The translations under genes were made by a program, and so were the position numbers. From Croceitalea dokdonensis DOKDO 023 (lineage in GTDB: Bacteria; Bacteroidota; Bacteroidia; Flavobacteriales; Flavobacteriaceae): 64,000 bases of DNA. The notes under the pieces were generated by a model that was not told the origin of the DNA, ran no database searches, and saw only the letters and a program-made list of their open reading frames with translations. Location of the stretch: positions 248,001 to 312,000 of the forward strand of contig NZ_LDJX01000005.1 of assembly GCF_001306415.1 (NCBI RefSeq), written 5' to 3'. Shown in pieces: positions 25,447 through 34,910 of this stretch; the first letter of the stretch is position 1, and the number at the start of each line of letters is the position of its first letter.

Positions 25447-28400
25447 ATGAAAGTAAAGAACACCTATTTGCATCGCCGCAGCCAAGCCTTTTACCATATT
25501 TTCCTGTTTGTTATTTTTGTATTAAGCTCGGTAACGGCTGGTGCACAGACCATCTCCATGGGAATTGTGTCCAACCGGGATACGGCTGCGGAGGACGGTT
25601 CGCCAGATGCCCGCATTAGATTCGAATTGGTAAATGGTGACTTCGATAGCCAGACAACATATTTTTTAGTTTTTTCCTTCGGTGGTGTGGCCCAAAATGG
25701 GGTGGACATCCCAGATTTGACGGCCCCTAACTTTAGCTTACAGCCAGACAACACTGGAAGAGCAACCTTAACCGTTGACATTGAGGCCATACAGGATAAC
25801 CTCATCGAAGGTGATGAGGAGTTGATCATAACGCTGGAAGATGGCGCATATACGGCAGACCCGTTAAACAATCAGGTTACACTAACCATCCAAGATGATG
25901 ACGAAGGTTTGGTTACCATTGTGGCCACGGATAATGATGCTTCTGAGGCAGGGCCGGATTCCGGTCTTTTTACCGTAGACTTGGGCGGGGTTAACAATAC
26001 CACGGGCCCCATTACGGTTAACTACGGTAGAGGTGGAGCTTCAACCGCCATTGTTTCGGATTACGAACCACTTGTATTTTCTTTGGATATTGGTATTGGT
26101 GAACAAACGGGCACCATTGAGTTGATACCCGTGGACGATGCCTTAATTGAACCTGCAGAGGTGCTCCGCATCAATTTGATACAAACCAGTGAACCGGCCT
26201 TATTTCCCATTGCGGATGCGGGCGTCGTTAGTGTTGGTGTCAACAGGGACGATGTTTTGATTCAGAGCGATGATATTGCTGGTTTTACTTTTGTTGAAGT
26301 GGGAGGAACTACCGTAACTGGTGAAGATGGTACCAATCAAACCTTTACCGTGGTGCTGGATGCAGAACCAACCTCAGATGTTGTGATAGATGTAGCGTCT
26401 ACTGATACCACCGAAGGTGACGTTGATTTGCCTAGTTTAACGTTTACTCCAACAAATTATGACACCCCCCAAACGGTTACGGTAATAGGCCAAAATGATC
26501 CCTTGGTGGATGGGGATCAGAATTATGATATCGTCCTAAGCATACGGGCAGCTGCCAGTGATGATGATTTTGATGCCGTTCCCGATCAAATAATCAATGC
26601 CATTAACCTGGATGATGAGAATTTTCAGGCCAATGTCATTGCAACGGTAGATACTGCCACAGAGGCTGGTACAATTCCGGGAACCTTTGCCTTTAGTCTA
26701 AGTCAGACCAATAATACGGGTGGCCCAATCGCTATCAACTACACCGTAAGCGGCACCGCCACCCCAACGGACGATTATGTTCCTTTGACAGGAACCGTTA
26801 CTATACCTAATGGACTGGATGTGGTGGAGGTAGATGTTGTGCCCGTGGATGACACCTTGGTAGAGGATGATGAGACGGTAATCGTTACCCTACAAGCTGG
26901 TGCGGTGTACACGGTGGGCAGTAATGATGAGGATGCCATAACCATTGAAAGTGATGACGTAGATGCACTTGTCATAGATGATGTGAGCATTGTGGAGGGC
27001 AATTCGGGCACTAGGAATTTAGTGTTTACCGTATCGCTCGTAGATGGTGTTGCAGCTTCTGATGATATTGCATTTGATTTTGCGACAAGTCCGGGCAGCG
27101 CCTCCGTTACCGCAAGTGACTTTATTGCCAATACGGGCACGGGTACCATTCTCCAAGGAAACCTATCAACGACCATTACGGTCATTATCAATGGGGATAC
27201 GGATATTGAGACGGATGAGGATTTTTCGGTTGTCCTTTCTAATCCGGTCAATGCCATTATCGCAGATGCAACGGGTGTTGGCACCATTGTAAATGATGAT
27301 TTCAATAGCATCAGTATTGCTAACCTATCCAGAAATGAGGGGGATGCGGGTACAACCACCTTTAATTTTGAAGTACGTATTGATGGTGGTGCGGCTGCCC
27401 TACAAGACATTCAGTTTACCTATAGCACGGCCAATATAACGGCAACCGCAGCAGATTACGTTGCTGTGGCAGGAGCCTCGGGAACCATAACGGCAGGTAA
27501 TTCCAGTACATTGGTTGCCATTTTGGTCAATGGGGACGTACAATTGGAGGCTGATGAGAGCTTTGAGGTGCGTATAAGCAATCCTGTCAATGCCATTTTG
27601 GGAACTGCTGAGGCAGTTGGGACCATTCAAAATGATGATAGTGCATCTGTGCAAATTGCAGATGTTTCCGTCAATGAGGATGATGGAAGCGTTACCATGG
27701 TGGCTATTTTGGACAACCCGGTGGCTGGCGGTTTTAGGGTAATGGTGTCTACCAACGATGGCACAGCTACTTTGGCTAACGATGATTATACCCCGATAAA
27801 TAGTATACCATTGTTCTTCACCGGTACTGCCGGTGAAATAGAGAATTTTTCATTTACCCCAACCGCGGATATCATCATAGAACCGGATGAAACTGTGTCC
27901 ATTAGCATGGATAACCTCACCAATACCTCCTTGCCGGTCAATATAGGTGATACGGCCACGGCAACCATACTTAATGACGACAGTTGTGCTTCCGGAACCG
28001 CCGCTCCCGTCCTAAACACTGCCCAATCACGTTTTTTCTGCGATGATTTTAGTGTTGATTTGGATGCTTTTACCGTGAGTGCCGTTCCCGTTGGCGCCCA
28101 ATTGGTTTGGAGTGATACCGATACGGATGTTACCAATGTAAATACGCATCTTGCTACCAGCGTGGTCAACCAAGCGGGTACATATTTTGGGTTCTTTTAT
28201 GATAGTGCAAACACCTGTGCAAGTGCTGTTTTGGAAGTTACCCTAGTAGGTAACCAAACCCCATCAGCAGGCACGGGAGCAAACGCAGCAGCTTGCAATA
28301 CTGTGGGTAATGGCGGTCCAACCTCAATAGACCTGGACAATCAAATTACCGGTGCGGACGCCGGTGTATGGACGGTCTTGTCCACGCCTGCTGGAGGTAA

Positions 28401-30408
28401 TGTGATTATTGGAACGGGTAATAACGTAGATTTCAATGGCACGGCGGCCGGAGACTACATCTTCAGGTATACCACCTTGGGTGCCGTGGCACCCTGCACG
28501 GAAGATACCACGGACATCACTGTGACCATTTCGGATTGTTCCGTAAATTGCGATGCTGGAGATACTGCTCCTATTATCAATGACACCTTGCCCACAAACT
28601 TCTGTGATAGTATAGAGGTAGATTTAAACGAATATGTGACCAACAATGCCCCTACGGGCAGCGTGCTTACTTGGAGCACCAGCAGCAACCCACTGCAGGT
28701 AAGTGCCCACAGAAGCAATGTGGTCACCAGTCCCGGTACGTATTTTGGCTTCTTCTTTGACGACGCGGACAATGTGAATATTCTGGACTGTTCCAGCCCC
28801 GTGGTGTCCATTACCTTGGTGTTGAATACATCGCCAAGTATCGTGGAAACCAACGGTGGGGTAGGCTGCGAATTGGGTAGCGTGGATTTGACCGCTAGAG
28901 GAACTGTTGGAGCCACCCTAAATTGGTACGATTCCCCAACCAGTGATGTCATCCTAGGGGTAGGTGCAACATTTACTACCCCAGAGATATCGGAAACCAC
29001 AACCTTTTACGTAGAGGCATCCGCCAATGGTTGTACCTCGGAGCGGGCAGCGGTTGTCGCTACGGTAAACAACAACCCCTCAACCGGAACGGTAAATACT
29101 GTTTTTGGGTGTAATGAGGTTCCGGAAGGGGAGAGCACAGTGTTAGATTTGGATAACGCCCTTACCGGTGCCGATGCCGGTTTCTGGGAAATTGTGGACG
29201 ACCCATCTGGCCAAGTGGTTATAAATGCCAATAACGAAGTAGATTTTGCTGGTTTGGCCGAAGGAAACTACGTCTTTAGATATACCACGAATGTTGCGGA
29301 GGCGCCGTGCACCGATCAATCCATAGAAGTTGCCGTAGCAGTGGTGGACTGCCTCTTGGATGCGGATAATGATGGTTTAAATGATGATGCAGAAGAAACT
29401 CTAGGGACGGACCCACAGAATCCGGATACGGATGGAGATGGTATTTTAGACGGGCAAGAAGTTAATGTTGATGCCACAGACCCTTTGGATGATTGTGACT
29501 CCTTAGGAGGAACTGCCTTACCGGACAGTGATTGTGATAATGATGGGTTGACCAATGCTGAGGAAATGGATTTGGGAACCAATCCAGAATTGGCAGACAC
29601 CGATCAAGACGGCCTTACAGATGGTGAAGAGGTATTGGGTGAGGATGATAGCACAACGCCCTTGATACCTGAGGGCCTAAGTGACCCGCTAGATCCCTGT
29701 GATCCCACAATCTCGGAAAACTGTAATGCGGCCCCTACTGATTTGGAGGTATTAAAAAGTGCCAACAGGGCGGCAGCCCTGCCCAATGATGAGGTGATAT
29801 TTACAGTTACCGTAAGGAATATTGGAGAGAACCCAGCCATCAATATCAGTATCCAAGATGAAACTGTTTTGGTGCCAACTAACGGCGTGTCTGCGGGAAC
29901 AGGCTTTGATGTTATCAACACGGAACCTTCCATAGGGGTATTCACTGCGTCTACCGGACTATGGTCCATACCAGAATTATTACCAGAAGCAGAGGCTGTG
30001 CTGGAAATTACGGTCCGTGTGAATGTATTGGGGGATTTAACCAATACGGCCAGTTTGGCATCTTCTGTTCCAACGGATATTGAAACCGAGAACAACTCGG
30101 CCTCGGTCACGGTCCGGGTTAGGGAAAGCGATTGTATTGCACCTGGTACTATTTGTAATCTATTTTCGCCCAATGGTGATGGTGTCAATGATTTCCTGAT
30201 TTTGGTAGACCACTTAAATTACCCCAATAACCTCCTTCAGGTTTATGATAGGTACGGCAATGAGGTGTTTCGCCAAAGTGCTTACGATAGTACCTGGGAT
30301 GGAAGGGGAAAAAATGGCAACCTCCCCAAGGGAACTTATTTTTATATCCTTGATTTAGGTGATGGTACTGAGGTAACCAAAGGTTGGATTCAAATCATAA
30401 GACAATAG
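25447..30408 (+). CDS. Giant Calx-beta surface protein with T9SS type-B (gliding motility CHU_C) C-terminus
   Basis: A 1653-residue exported protein. Signal peptide 1-33, then about seven Calx-beta-like repeats (about 36-845), many ending in an NDD or SDD motif. Residues 846-1302 hold a duplicated pair of modules in the order A (846-935), B (936-1031), A' (1035-1127), Ig-like (1128-1208), B' (1210-1302). A thrombospondin type 3-like calcium repeat region rich in DxDxDG (1304-1400) and a DUF11-like domain (1430-1560) follow. The end (1568-1653) is the CHU_C type-B sorting domain: NLFSPNGDGVND, YDRYGNEVF, WDGRGKNG, LPKGTYFYIL. It is probably a cell-surface adhesin secreted by T9SS, with the downstream PorP/SprF as helper. 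Confidence 0.93.
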   Translation: MKVKNTYLHRRSQAFYHIFLFVIFVLSSVTAGAQTISMGIVSNRDTAAEDGSPDARIRFELVNGDFDSQTTYFLVFSFGGVAQNGVDIPDLTAPNFSLQPDNTGRATLTVDIEAIQDNLIEGDEELIITLEDGAYTADPLNNQVTLTIQDDDEGLVTIVATDNDASEAGPDSGLFTVDLGGVNNTTGPITVNYGRGGASTAIVSDYEPLVFSLDIGIGEQTGTIELIPVDDALIEPAEVLRINLIQTSEPALFPIADAGVVSVGVNRDDVLIQSDDIAGFTFVEVGGTTVTGEDGTNQTFTVVLDAEPTSDVVIDVASTDTTEGDVDLPSLTFTPTNYDTPQTVTVIGQNDPLVDGDQNYDIVLSIRAAASDDDFDAVPDQIINAINLDDENFQANVIATVDTATEAGTIPGTFAFSLSQTNNTGGPIAINYTVSGTATPTDDYVPLTGTVTIPNGLDVVEVDVVPVDDTLVEDDETVIVTLQAGAVYTVGSNDEDAITIESDDVDALVIDDVSIVEGNSGTRNLVFTVSLVDGVAASDDIAFDFATSPGSASVTASDFIANTGTGTILQGNLSTTITVIINGDTDIETDEDFSVVLSNPVNAIIADATGVGTIVNDDFNSISIANLSRNEGDAGTTTFNFEVRIDGGAAALQDIQFTYSTANITATAADYVAVAGASGTITAGNSSTLVAILVNGDVQLEADESFEVRISNPVNAILGTAEAVGTIQNDDSASVQIADVSVNEDDGSVTMVAILDNPVAGGFRVMVSTNDGTATLANDDYTPINSIPLFFTGTAGEIENFSFTPTADIIIEPDETVSISMDNLTNTSLPVNIGDTATATILNDDSCASGTAAPVLNTAQSRFFCDDFSVDLDAFTVSAVPVGAQLVWSDTDTDVTNVNTHLATSVVNQAGTYFGFFYDSANTCASAVLEVTLVGNQTPSAGTGANAAACNTVGNGGPTSIDLDNQITGADAGVWTVLSTPAGGNVIIGTGNNVDFNGTAAGDYIFRYTTLGAVAPCTEDTTDITVTISDCSVNCDAGDTAPIINDTLPTNFCDSIEVDLNEYVTNNAPTGSVLTWSTSSNPLQVSAHRSNVVTSPGTYFGFFFDDADNVNILDCSSPVVSITLVLNTSPSIVETNGGVGCELGSVDLTARGTVGATLNWYDSPTSDVILGVGATFTTPEISETTTFYVEASANGCTSERAAVVATVNNNPSTGTVNTVFGCNEVPEGESTVLDLDNALTGADAGFWEIVDDPSGQVVINANNEVDFAGLAEGNYVFRYTTNVAEAPCTDQSIEVAVAVVDCLLDADNDGLNDDAEETLGTDPQNPDTDGDGILDGQEVNVDATDPLDDCDSLGGTALPDSDCDNDGLTNAEEMDLGTNPELADTDQDGLTDGEEVLGEDDSTTPLIPEGLSDPLDPCDPTISENCNAAPTDLEVLKSANRAAALPNDEVIFTVTVRNIGENPAINISIQDETVLVPTNGVSAGTGFDVINTEPSIGVFTASTGLWSIPELLPEAEAVLEITVRVNVLGDLTNTASLASSVPTDIETENNSASVTVRVRESDCIAPGTICNLFSPNGDGVNDFLILVDHLNYPNNLLQVYDRYGNEVFRQSAYDSTWDGRGKNGNLPKGTYFYILDLGDGTEVTKGWIQIIRQ

Positions 30409-30419
30409 CCCTGAAGCAT

Positions 30420-31403
30420 ATGAGAGTATTTATGAACCATAGCATCGGCTTTTTACTTCTTGCCCTGTTTTGTACGTCCCATAGTTTTGGGCAAAAGGAA
30501 CCCCAGTATACACAGTACATGTATAATATAGGCAGTTTTAATCCAGCTTATGTGGGGTCCGTGGAGTCCACCGAGATTATGGGCCTTTATAGGGCTCAAT
30601 GGATTGATATTGAGGGTGCCCCACGGACCATCCGTTTTGGAACCAATATTCCGTTGGCCAATGAAAAAATGGGGCTAGGTTTTAACGTCATTAATGATGA
30701 GTTGGGACCGGTGTCGCAAACCTATATTGATATTGCGTATTCTTATCAAATTGCAGTTTCTGATGATACATGGCTGTCTTTTGGGATGGACGCCGGCGGT
30801 GCATTGATTGATGTGAATTATGCGGACGGCACTTTTCAAAATCCGGGTGAGCCGCTATTGTTCGGGGAAGAAATCAATAATTTTTACCCCACTATTGGTG
30901 CGGGGTTATTCTTATACGCGGAAGATTGGTACCTTGGAGCGTCCATCCCCAATTTTTTGACCAATGGTATTTATAATGATGAAGTAGCCACTTTGGTCGA
31001 GGATAAAATTCAATACAACCTTATTGCTGGTTATGTTTTTGATATTGGGGATAGATCAAAATTTAAGCCGGCCCTTTTAATGAATTATTTGGAGGGCGCG
31101 GGGGCTACGCTTAACCTTTCGGCTAACTTTTTATTTATGGACGCACTAACGCTAGGTGGGGCCTATCGTGTGGACAATGCCGTAAGTGGTTTGGCAGGGC
31201 TCCAAGTTTCTCCCGGCATGTTTTTGGGGTATTCCTATGATTATAACACCAATGGATTGGGAGAGTTTAACAGTGGTTCCCATGAAATTATCCTAAAATT
31301 CTTTTTAGGTAGGGGTGGGGATGGTTCCGGTTCCAATACTAGGGATAAGAATAAGAAATTAAAGGGCAAACCAAAGCAAATTGATAGCCCCAGGTTCTTT
31401 TAA
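30420..31403 (+). CDS. PorP/SprF family protein paired with the type-B substrate
   Basis: A 327-residue outer-membrane beta-barrel protein with a signal peptide (about 1-24, ending HSFGQ) and the family start EPQYTQYMYNIGSFNPAYVGS. It begins 11 bases after the giant surface protein gene, the standard arrangement for SprB/SprF-like pairs, where SprF is needed for surface attachment or secretion of its partner. The C-terminal tail is basic and Gly/Asn-rich. An in-frame TTG at 30384 overlaps the previous gene; the ATG at 30420 is preferred (30432 is also possible). Confidence 0.92.
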   Translation: MRVFMNHSIGFLLLALFCTSHSFGQKEPQYTQYMYNIGSFNPAYVGSVESTEIMGLYRAQWIDIEGAPRTIRFGTNIPLANEKMGLGFNVINDELGPVSQTYIDIAYSYQIAVSDDTWLSFGMDAGGALIDVNYADGTFQNPGEPLLFGEEINNFYPTIGAGLFLYAEDWYLGASIPNFLTNGIYNDEVATLVEDKIQYNLIAGYVFDIGDRSKFKPALLMNYLEGAGATLNLSANFLFMDALTLGGAYRVDNAVSGLAGLQVSPGMFLGYSYDYNTNGLGEFNSGSHEIILKFFLGRGGDGSGSNTRDKNKKLKGKPKQIDSPRFF

Positions 31404-31410
31404 TCGTAAG

Positions 31411-33336
31411 ATGATGAGATATTTTGTAGTGTCGATGTTTTTGTGCAATATGCTCCTAGGTTTTTCTCAAGATAAACCTTCCAAGGGAGATGCGTATTTT
31501 TTTGAGTATGCCTACCAAAAGGCAATAGACGCTTATACCAAGGCTATTCAAAAAGGGGAAATGTTGACTGATGTCCAAAAATTGAACCTTGCGGATGCCT
31601 ATTTTAAATTGGAAGAATACGATAAGGCTGCCACGGGCTATTTGGCTTATTTTTCCAAGGATTCCATCCAGGACGATTTTAGACTAAATAGGTTGTTCCA
31701 AGCCTTGAAGGCAACCGTGAACCAAGAAAAATTTGAAGACCTTTTGCAGGAGAAAGTCACAACTTTTGGAACGGAATTTATGGAAAACATCAACTTTAAC
31801 CGTCAAATTCTGGCATCAGAAGTTACAGACACTACTTTGGATTTTGAATTGTTTAATTTACAATGCAATACCAAACATGCAGATTTCTCTCCAACTTTTT
31901 ATAAGGAAGATATACTCTTTACGAGCGGAAGGCCTTATGGAAAGCAAAAGGAGGCATCTGGGTATCTGAACATTTTTAAAGGGAAAGTACAACTAGATGG
32001 TCAAGTAGGGGGTGTATATCCTTTTGATGCCATTGAATCCTCTGATTTTCATCGGGCTACGCCCAATTATTCGGAGAAACTAAACAGTGTTTTTTATGTG
32101 TTGAGCAATACGGTTGAAGGTCAGTTAGATTATGATGAAAATGGCAAAAACGCCTTGGCCATAGGCATACAGCCCATTGATGGTGAATTCCGATTTCTAT
32201 GGCGTGATTTAAGTACTTCCTTTTACTATCCTTTTTATGATGAACATAATGAACGCTTATATTTTGCGGCAGATTTTGGTACCGGTTACGGAGGAACGGA
32301 TATTTACTACGTAAATACCAATAGGGGAACCCTTATGTCCGCCCCTGTAAATTTAGGGCCAAGAATCAATACACCGGGAAATGAAATAGCTCCGTTTATT
32401 TTTGAAAATAATATGTATTTCTCCTCCGACGTTTTCTATGGCCTTGGGGGTATGGATATCTATAAGTCCACAATGGATGCCAATGATAATTTTAGTATAC
32501 CGGTAAATTTGGGAAGCACAATAAATACGGAAAAAGACGACTTTGGTTTTGTTATCAGGGATTTTGGGGAGGGCCTTTTGGGATATTTTTCTTCCAATAG
32601 GGCCGGAGGTAAGGGTGCGGATGATATTTACGGTTTCCGTGTGGCACAAAAGCCTGGAATTAAAACACTTGTAGTGAAGGGCAACATCACAAGAAGAAGC
32701 AATAGCCGGGAGTTAGGTGACGTAACCGTGCAATTGGGTAGCTCAGATGGTACACTTATGAAAGAAGTGGTCTCTAACCCAGATGGCAGTTACAGGCTTG
32801 AAATTCCCTGGCAGGAGTCCGTAGTGCTTAAGGCTGACCAGAACGGGTTTTCCGAGTATTCCAAATCATTGGACACTACTACTTTTTCAGATGAAGAGAA
32901 TATTACCCTAGATATAGATTTGGTTGCCTATTCCGATATTGTTGAGGAAGTGGAAGGTCAAAAGGTGGTAAAGCTCAAAAAATTTTATTTTGAACGTGGT
33001 GGTGCAAAGATTACCCCAGAGATTGCCATGGAATTGGATAAGGTAGTGGAGGCAGTTAGCCTTTTTCCGCAATTGCAGTTGCGCATTGAAACCCATACGG
33101 ATAGTCGTGGGGGCGGAGCCACCAACTTTAGGATTACACAGGCAAGGTCAGACGCCATTAAGGCCTACCTCTTAAGTAAAGGGGTGCCAGAAAGCAGCAT
33201 TTTGTATGCCATTGGTTATGGAGAGGATAAAATCCTAAATAACTGTACCAATGGGGTATATTGTTTGGAGATGTTGCACAAACAAAATCAACGTTCGCTA
33301 ATCGTTATTTTAAACGATAATGTCCTTTTTAATTAG
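31411..33336 (+). CDS. OmpA-family protein with TPR, PD40 repeats and carboxypeptidase-regulatory-like domain
   Basis: A 642-residue periplasmic/outer-membrane protein: signal peptide (1-19), TPR helices (about 25-90), WD40-like PD40 beta-propeller repeats (about 150-420; segments DFSPTFYKEDILFTSGR, GYGGTDIYYV, GLGGMDIYKS, GKGADDIYGF), a carboxypeptidase-regulatory-like domain (about 430-510) and a C-terminal OmpA domain (about 520-642; THTDSRG, ITQARSDAIKAYL, GYGED) that binds peptidoglycan in the family. This is the architecture of PorE-like proteins next to PorP/SprF. It starts 7 bases after the preceding stop codon. Confidence 0.92.
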   Translation: MMRYFVVSMFLCNMLLGFSQDKPSKGDAYFFEYAYQKAIDAYTKAIQKGEMLTDVQKLNLADAYFKLEEYDKAATGYLAYFSKDSIQDDFRLNRLFQALKATVNQEKFEDLLQEKVTTFGTEFMENINFNRQILASEVTDTTLDFELFNLQCNTKHADFSPTFYKEDILFTSGRPYGKQKEASGYLNIFKGKVQLDGQVGGVYPFDAIESSDFHRATPNYSEKLNSVFYVLSNTVEGQLDYDENGKNALAIGIQPIDGEFRFLWRDLSTSFYYPFYDEHNERLYFAADFGTGYGGTDIYYVNTNRGTLMSAPVNLGPRINTPGNEIAPFIFENNMYFSSDVFYGLGGMDIYKSTMDANDNFSIPVNLGSTINTEKDDFGFVIRDFGEGLLGYFSSNRAGGKGADDIYGFRVAQKPGIKTLVVKGNITRRSNSRELGDVTVQLGSSDGTLMKEVVSNPDGSYRLEIPWQESVVLKADQNGFSEYSKSLDTTTFSDEENITLDIDLVAYSDIVEEVEGQKVVKLKKFYFERGGAKITPEIAMELDKVVEAVSLFPQLQLRIETHTDSRGGGATNFRITQARSDAIKAYLLSKGVPESSILYAIGYGEDKILNNCTNGVYCLEMLHKQNQRSLIVILNDNVLFN

Positions 33337-33338
33337 GT

Positions 33339-33530
33339 CTAGGCAGACAGGGTACACTGGTCACAGTCTTTTACTTCTCCATAATACGTTTCCCTATATT
33401 TATGCAACGTGCGCACCGGAATACCTAAAACATATGTTTTTATGTAGGTGACCCTTGCCAGAAACATGCCCATTTTTTTGGTATACCGTCTTTCTTTTTT
33501 AGTTTTTCGTTTAATGGAAATTATTTTCAT
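33339..33530 (-). CDS. Small basic hypothetical protein with C-terminal CxxC
   Basis: A 63-residue frame, very basic at the N-terminus (many Lys/Arg), ending in a CDQC motif near residues 56-59. The segment GIPVRTLHKYRETYYGE looks structured, and the gene fits exactly between its neighbours, ending 2 bases from the convergent OmpA stop codon. No family is recognised with certainty. A real gene is likely but unproven. Confidence 0.5.
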   Translation of the reverse strand: MKIISIKRKTKKERRYTKKMGMFLARVTYIKTYVLGIPVRTLHKYRETYYGEVKDCDQCTLSA

Positions 33531-33586
33531 GGCACAAAGGTGTAAAGTTTGGGAAAGAAAGTCAAGTGAGCAATGTTAATTGTACC

Positions 33587-34846
33587 TTAAGCCATGAACC
33601 AGACCAACCAACAGTAATAGATGGCAAAAGCGCTTAAAAAGATGATGCCCACATAAGCCAGTATGCGCAACCATAGTTTGGGCCGCTGCTCAGAGTTAAG
33701 TTCTTTGGTGGTTACTGCCTTAAGGTTCATCCAACCAATGATTGGGGCAAAAACAAAGGACACAAAGGTAGCCAAGGCCACCAAGCTGCCCATATTTGCG
33801 CCAAAGGCATTGATAACGATCCAATTGATAAGTGCCAAGAGAAACACCAGATATCCAAACGAATTTGGATTTACCGGAATTTTGGATTTAGGAAACAGTT
33901 TTTTTAAAACATCCAAGCTTACGCGGGATACCGCATCATGGGCGGTCATACAGGTGCTGAACATGGTAGCGAAAGCGGCAATGGCAATGAGCAGATACGC
34001 CCAATTCCCCAAATGGGTGGTAAAGAGGTTCACCAACTGGTGGGCAAAAATAGCGGAATTACTACTTAATTCCGTGCTGGTGCCGTATAGGGTGTAACAG
34101 CCAATAATCAAAAAGAATACGGCCAATACCGAGGTGATGGCGTATCCTATGTTAAACTCTTGTAAGCTGGTCTTTAAGGTAAAGGCCTCCTTAGATGTGT
34201 TCATTTTTTCTATGCTCCACATACTTACCCAACCAGAGGCCTCCACTGCGGTGGGCATCCACCCCATAAGACTTATTAAGAACAGAACGCTGGGACCGTC
34301 AAAAACAAAGGAACCAAAAACGTGCTCCATTTCGACTACCGGCCCTTTTTTAAGTACCAATATAGTCGTCAGTAAAAGTGCCATAAATAATAGGGATACC
34401 AGCCATTTTAGTGATATCTCCAACAAACGGTATTTACCGATCACCAAAAGTACGCTAACAAACAAGAATAGGTACAAGGCTATGGTACTTGTGGCAATAT
34501 GGTTCAGTTCCAAAAGATTACTGAGCAAGCCAGCGGTAACGATGTAAAGTGCTGCCAGAATGGTGAACACGCTAATCAGGGTGATAAAAGCATAAAACCA
34601 AAGGTATCCCTTGCCAAGTTTGTGATATCCTTCAATTAAGGTGGATTTTGTAGCATTGGTGTATCGAACACCAAACTCAAAAAATGGGTATTTTAGGAGG
34701 TTTGCCAGGAGTATAGGGACAATCATGATAAAGCCATAGGCCGCTCCAGCCTTAGTGGAGAGCACCAAATGGGAGGTGCCAATGGCCATACTGGCAAAAA
34801 GAAGCCCTGGACCTACTTGCCTAACAATAGCTTTGAGTTTTTCCAT
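33587..34846 (-). CDS. Nramp-related membrane transporter with non-canonical metal site
   Basis: A 419-residue protein with about eleven transmembrane helices, in the Nramp/SLC11 (LeuT-fold) family by overall pattern: a GPGLLFASMAIGTSHLV first helix, RYTNATKSTLIEGY, and a sixth helix LMGWMPTAVEAS. The canonical DPGN of helix 1 and MPH of helix 6, which bind Mn2+/Fe2+, are replaced here (roughly GTSH and MPT). The substrate may therefore not be Mn or Fe. The frame opens at 34873, but the ATG at 34846 gives the usual basic start MEKLKAIVRQ. Confidence 0.82.
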   Translation of the reverse strand: MEKLKAIVRQVGPGLLFASMAIGTSHLVLSTKAGAAYGFIMIVPILLANLLKYPFFEFGVRYTNATKSTLIEGYHKLGKGYLWFYAFITLISVFTILAALYIVTAGLLSNLLELNHIATSTIALYLFLFVSVLLVIGKYRLLEISLKWLVSLLFMALLLTTILVLKKGPVVEMEHVFGSFVFDGPSVLFLISLMGWMPTAVEASGWVSMWSIEKMNTSKEAFTLKTSLQEFNIGYAITSVLAVFFLIIGCYTLYGTSTELSSNSAIFAHQLVNLFTTHLGNWAYLLIAIAAFATMFSTCMTAHDAVSRVSLDVLKKLFPKSKIPVNPNSFGYLVFLLALINWIVINAFGANMGSLVALATFVSFVFAPIIGWMNLKAVTTKELNSEQRPKLWLRILAYVGIIFLSAFAIYYCWLVWFMA

Positions 34847-34895
34847 ATAAAATGTGGCAAGAAAAGTAGCCAATTTTTAAGTTTTGATAAAATTG

Positions 34896-34903
34896 TATTT
34901 TTG
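34896..34903 (+). promoter_or_regulatory. Bacteroidota -7 box next to the LRR gene start
   Basis: TATTTTTG, an exact TAnnTTTG match, lies only 7 bases before the ATG at 34911. The -33 region is T-rich but has no clear TTTG. If used, transcription would start at or within a few bases of the start codon. Confidence 0.4.
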
Positions 34904-34910
34904 CAAGGCT

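Noticed and set aside
25447-30408. Nucleotide-level tandem repeats or recombination array in the giant gene
   Set aside because: The Calx-beta units are similar in protein pattern only; the DNA copies are too divergent to act as recombination repeats.
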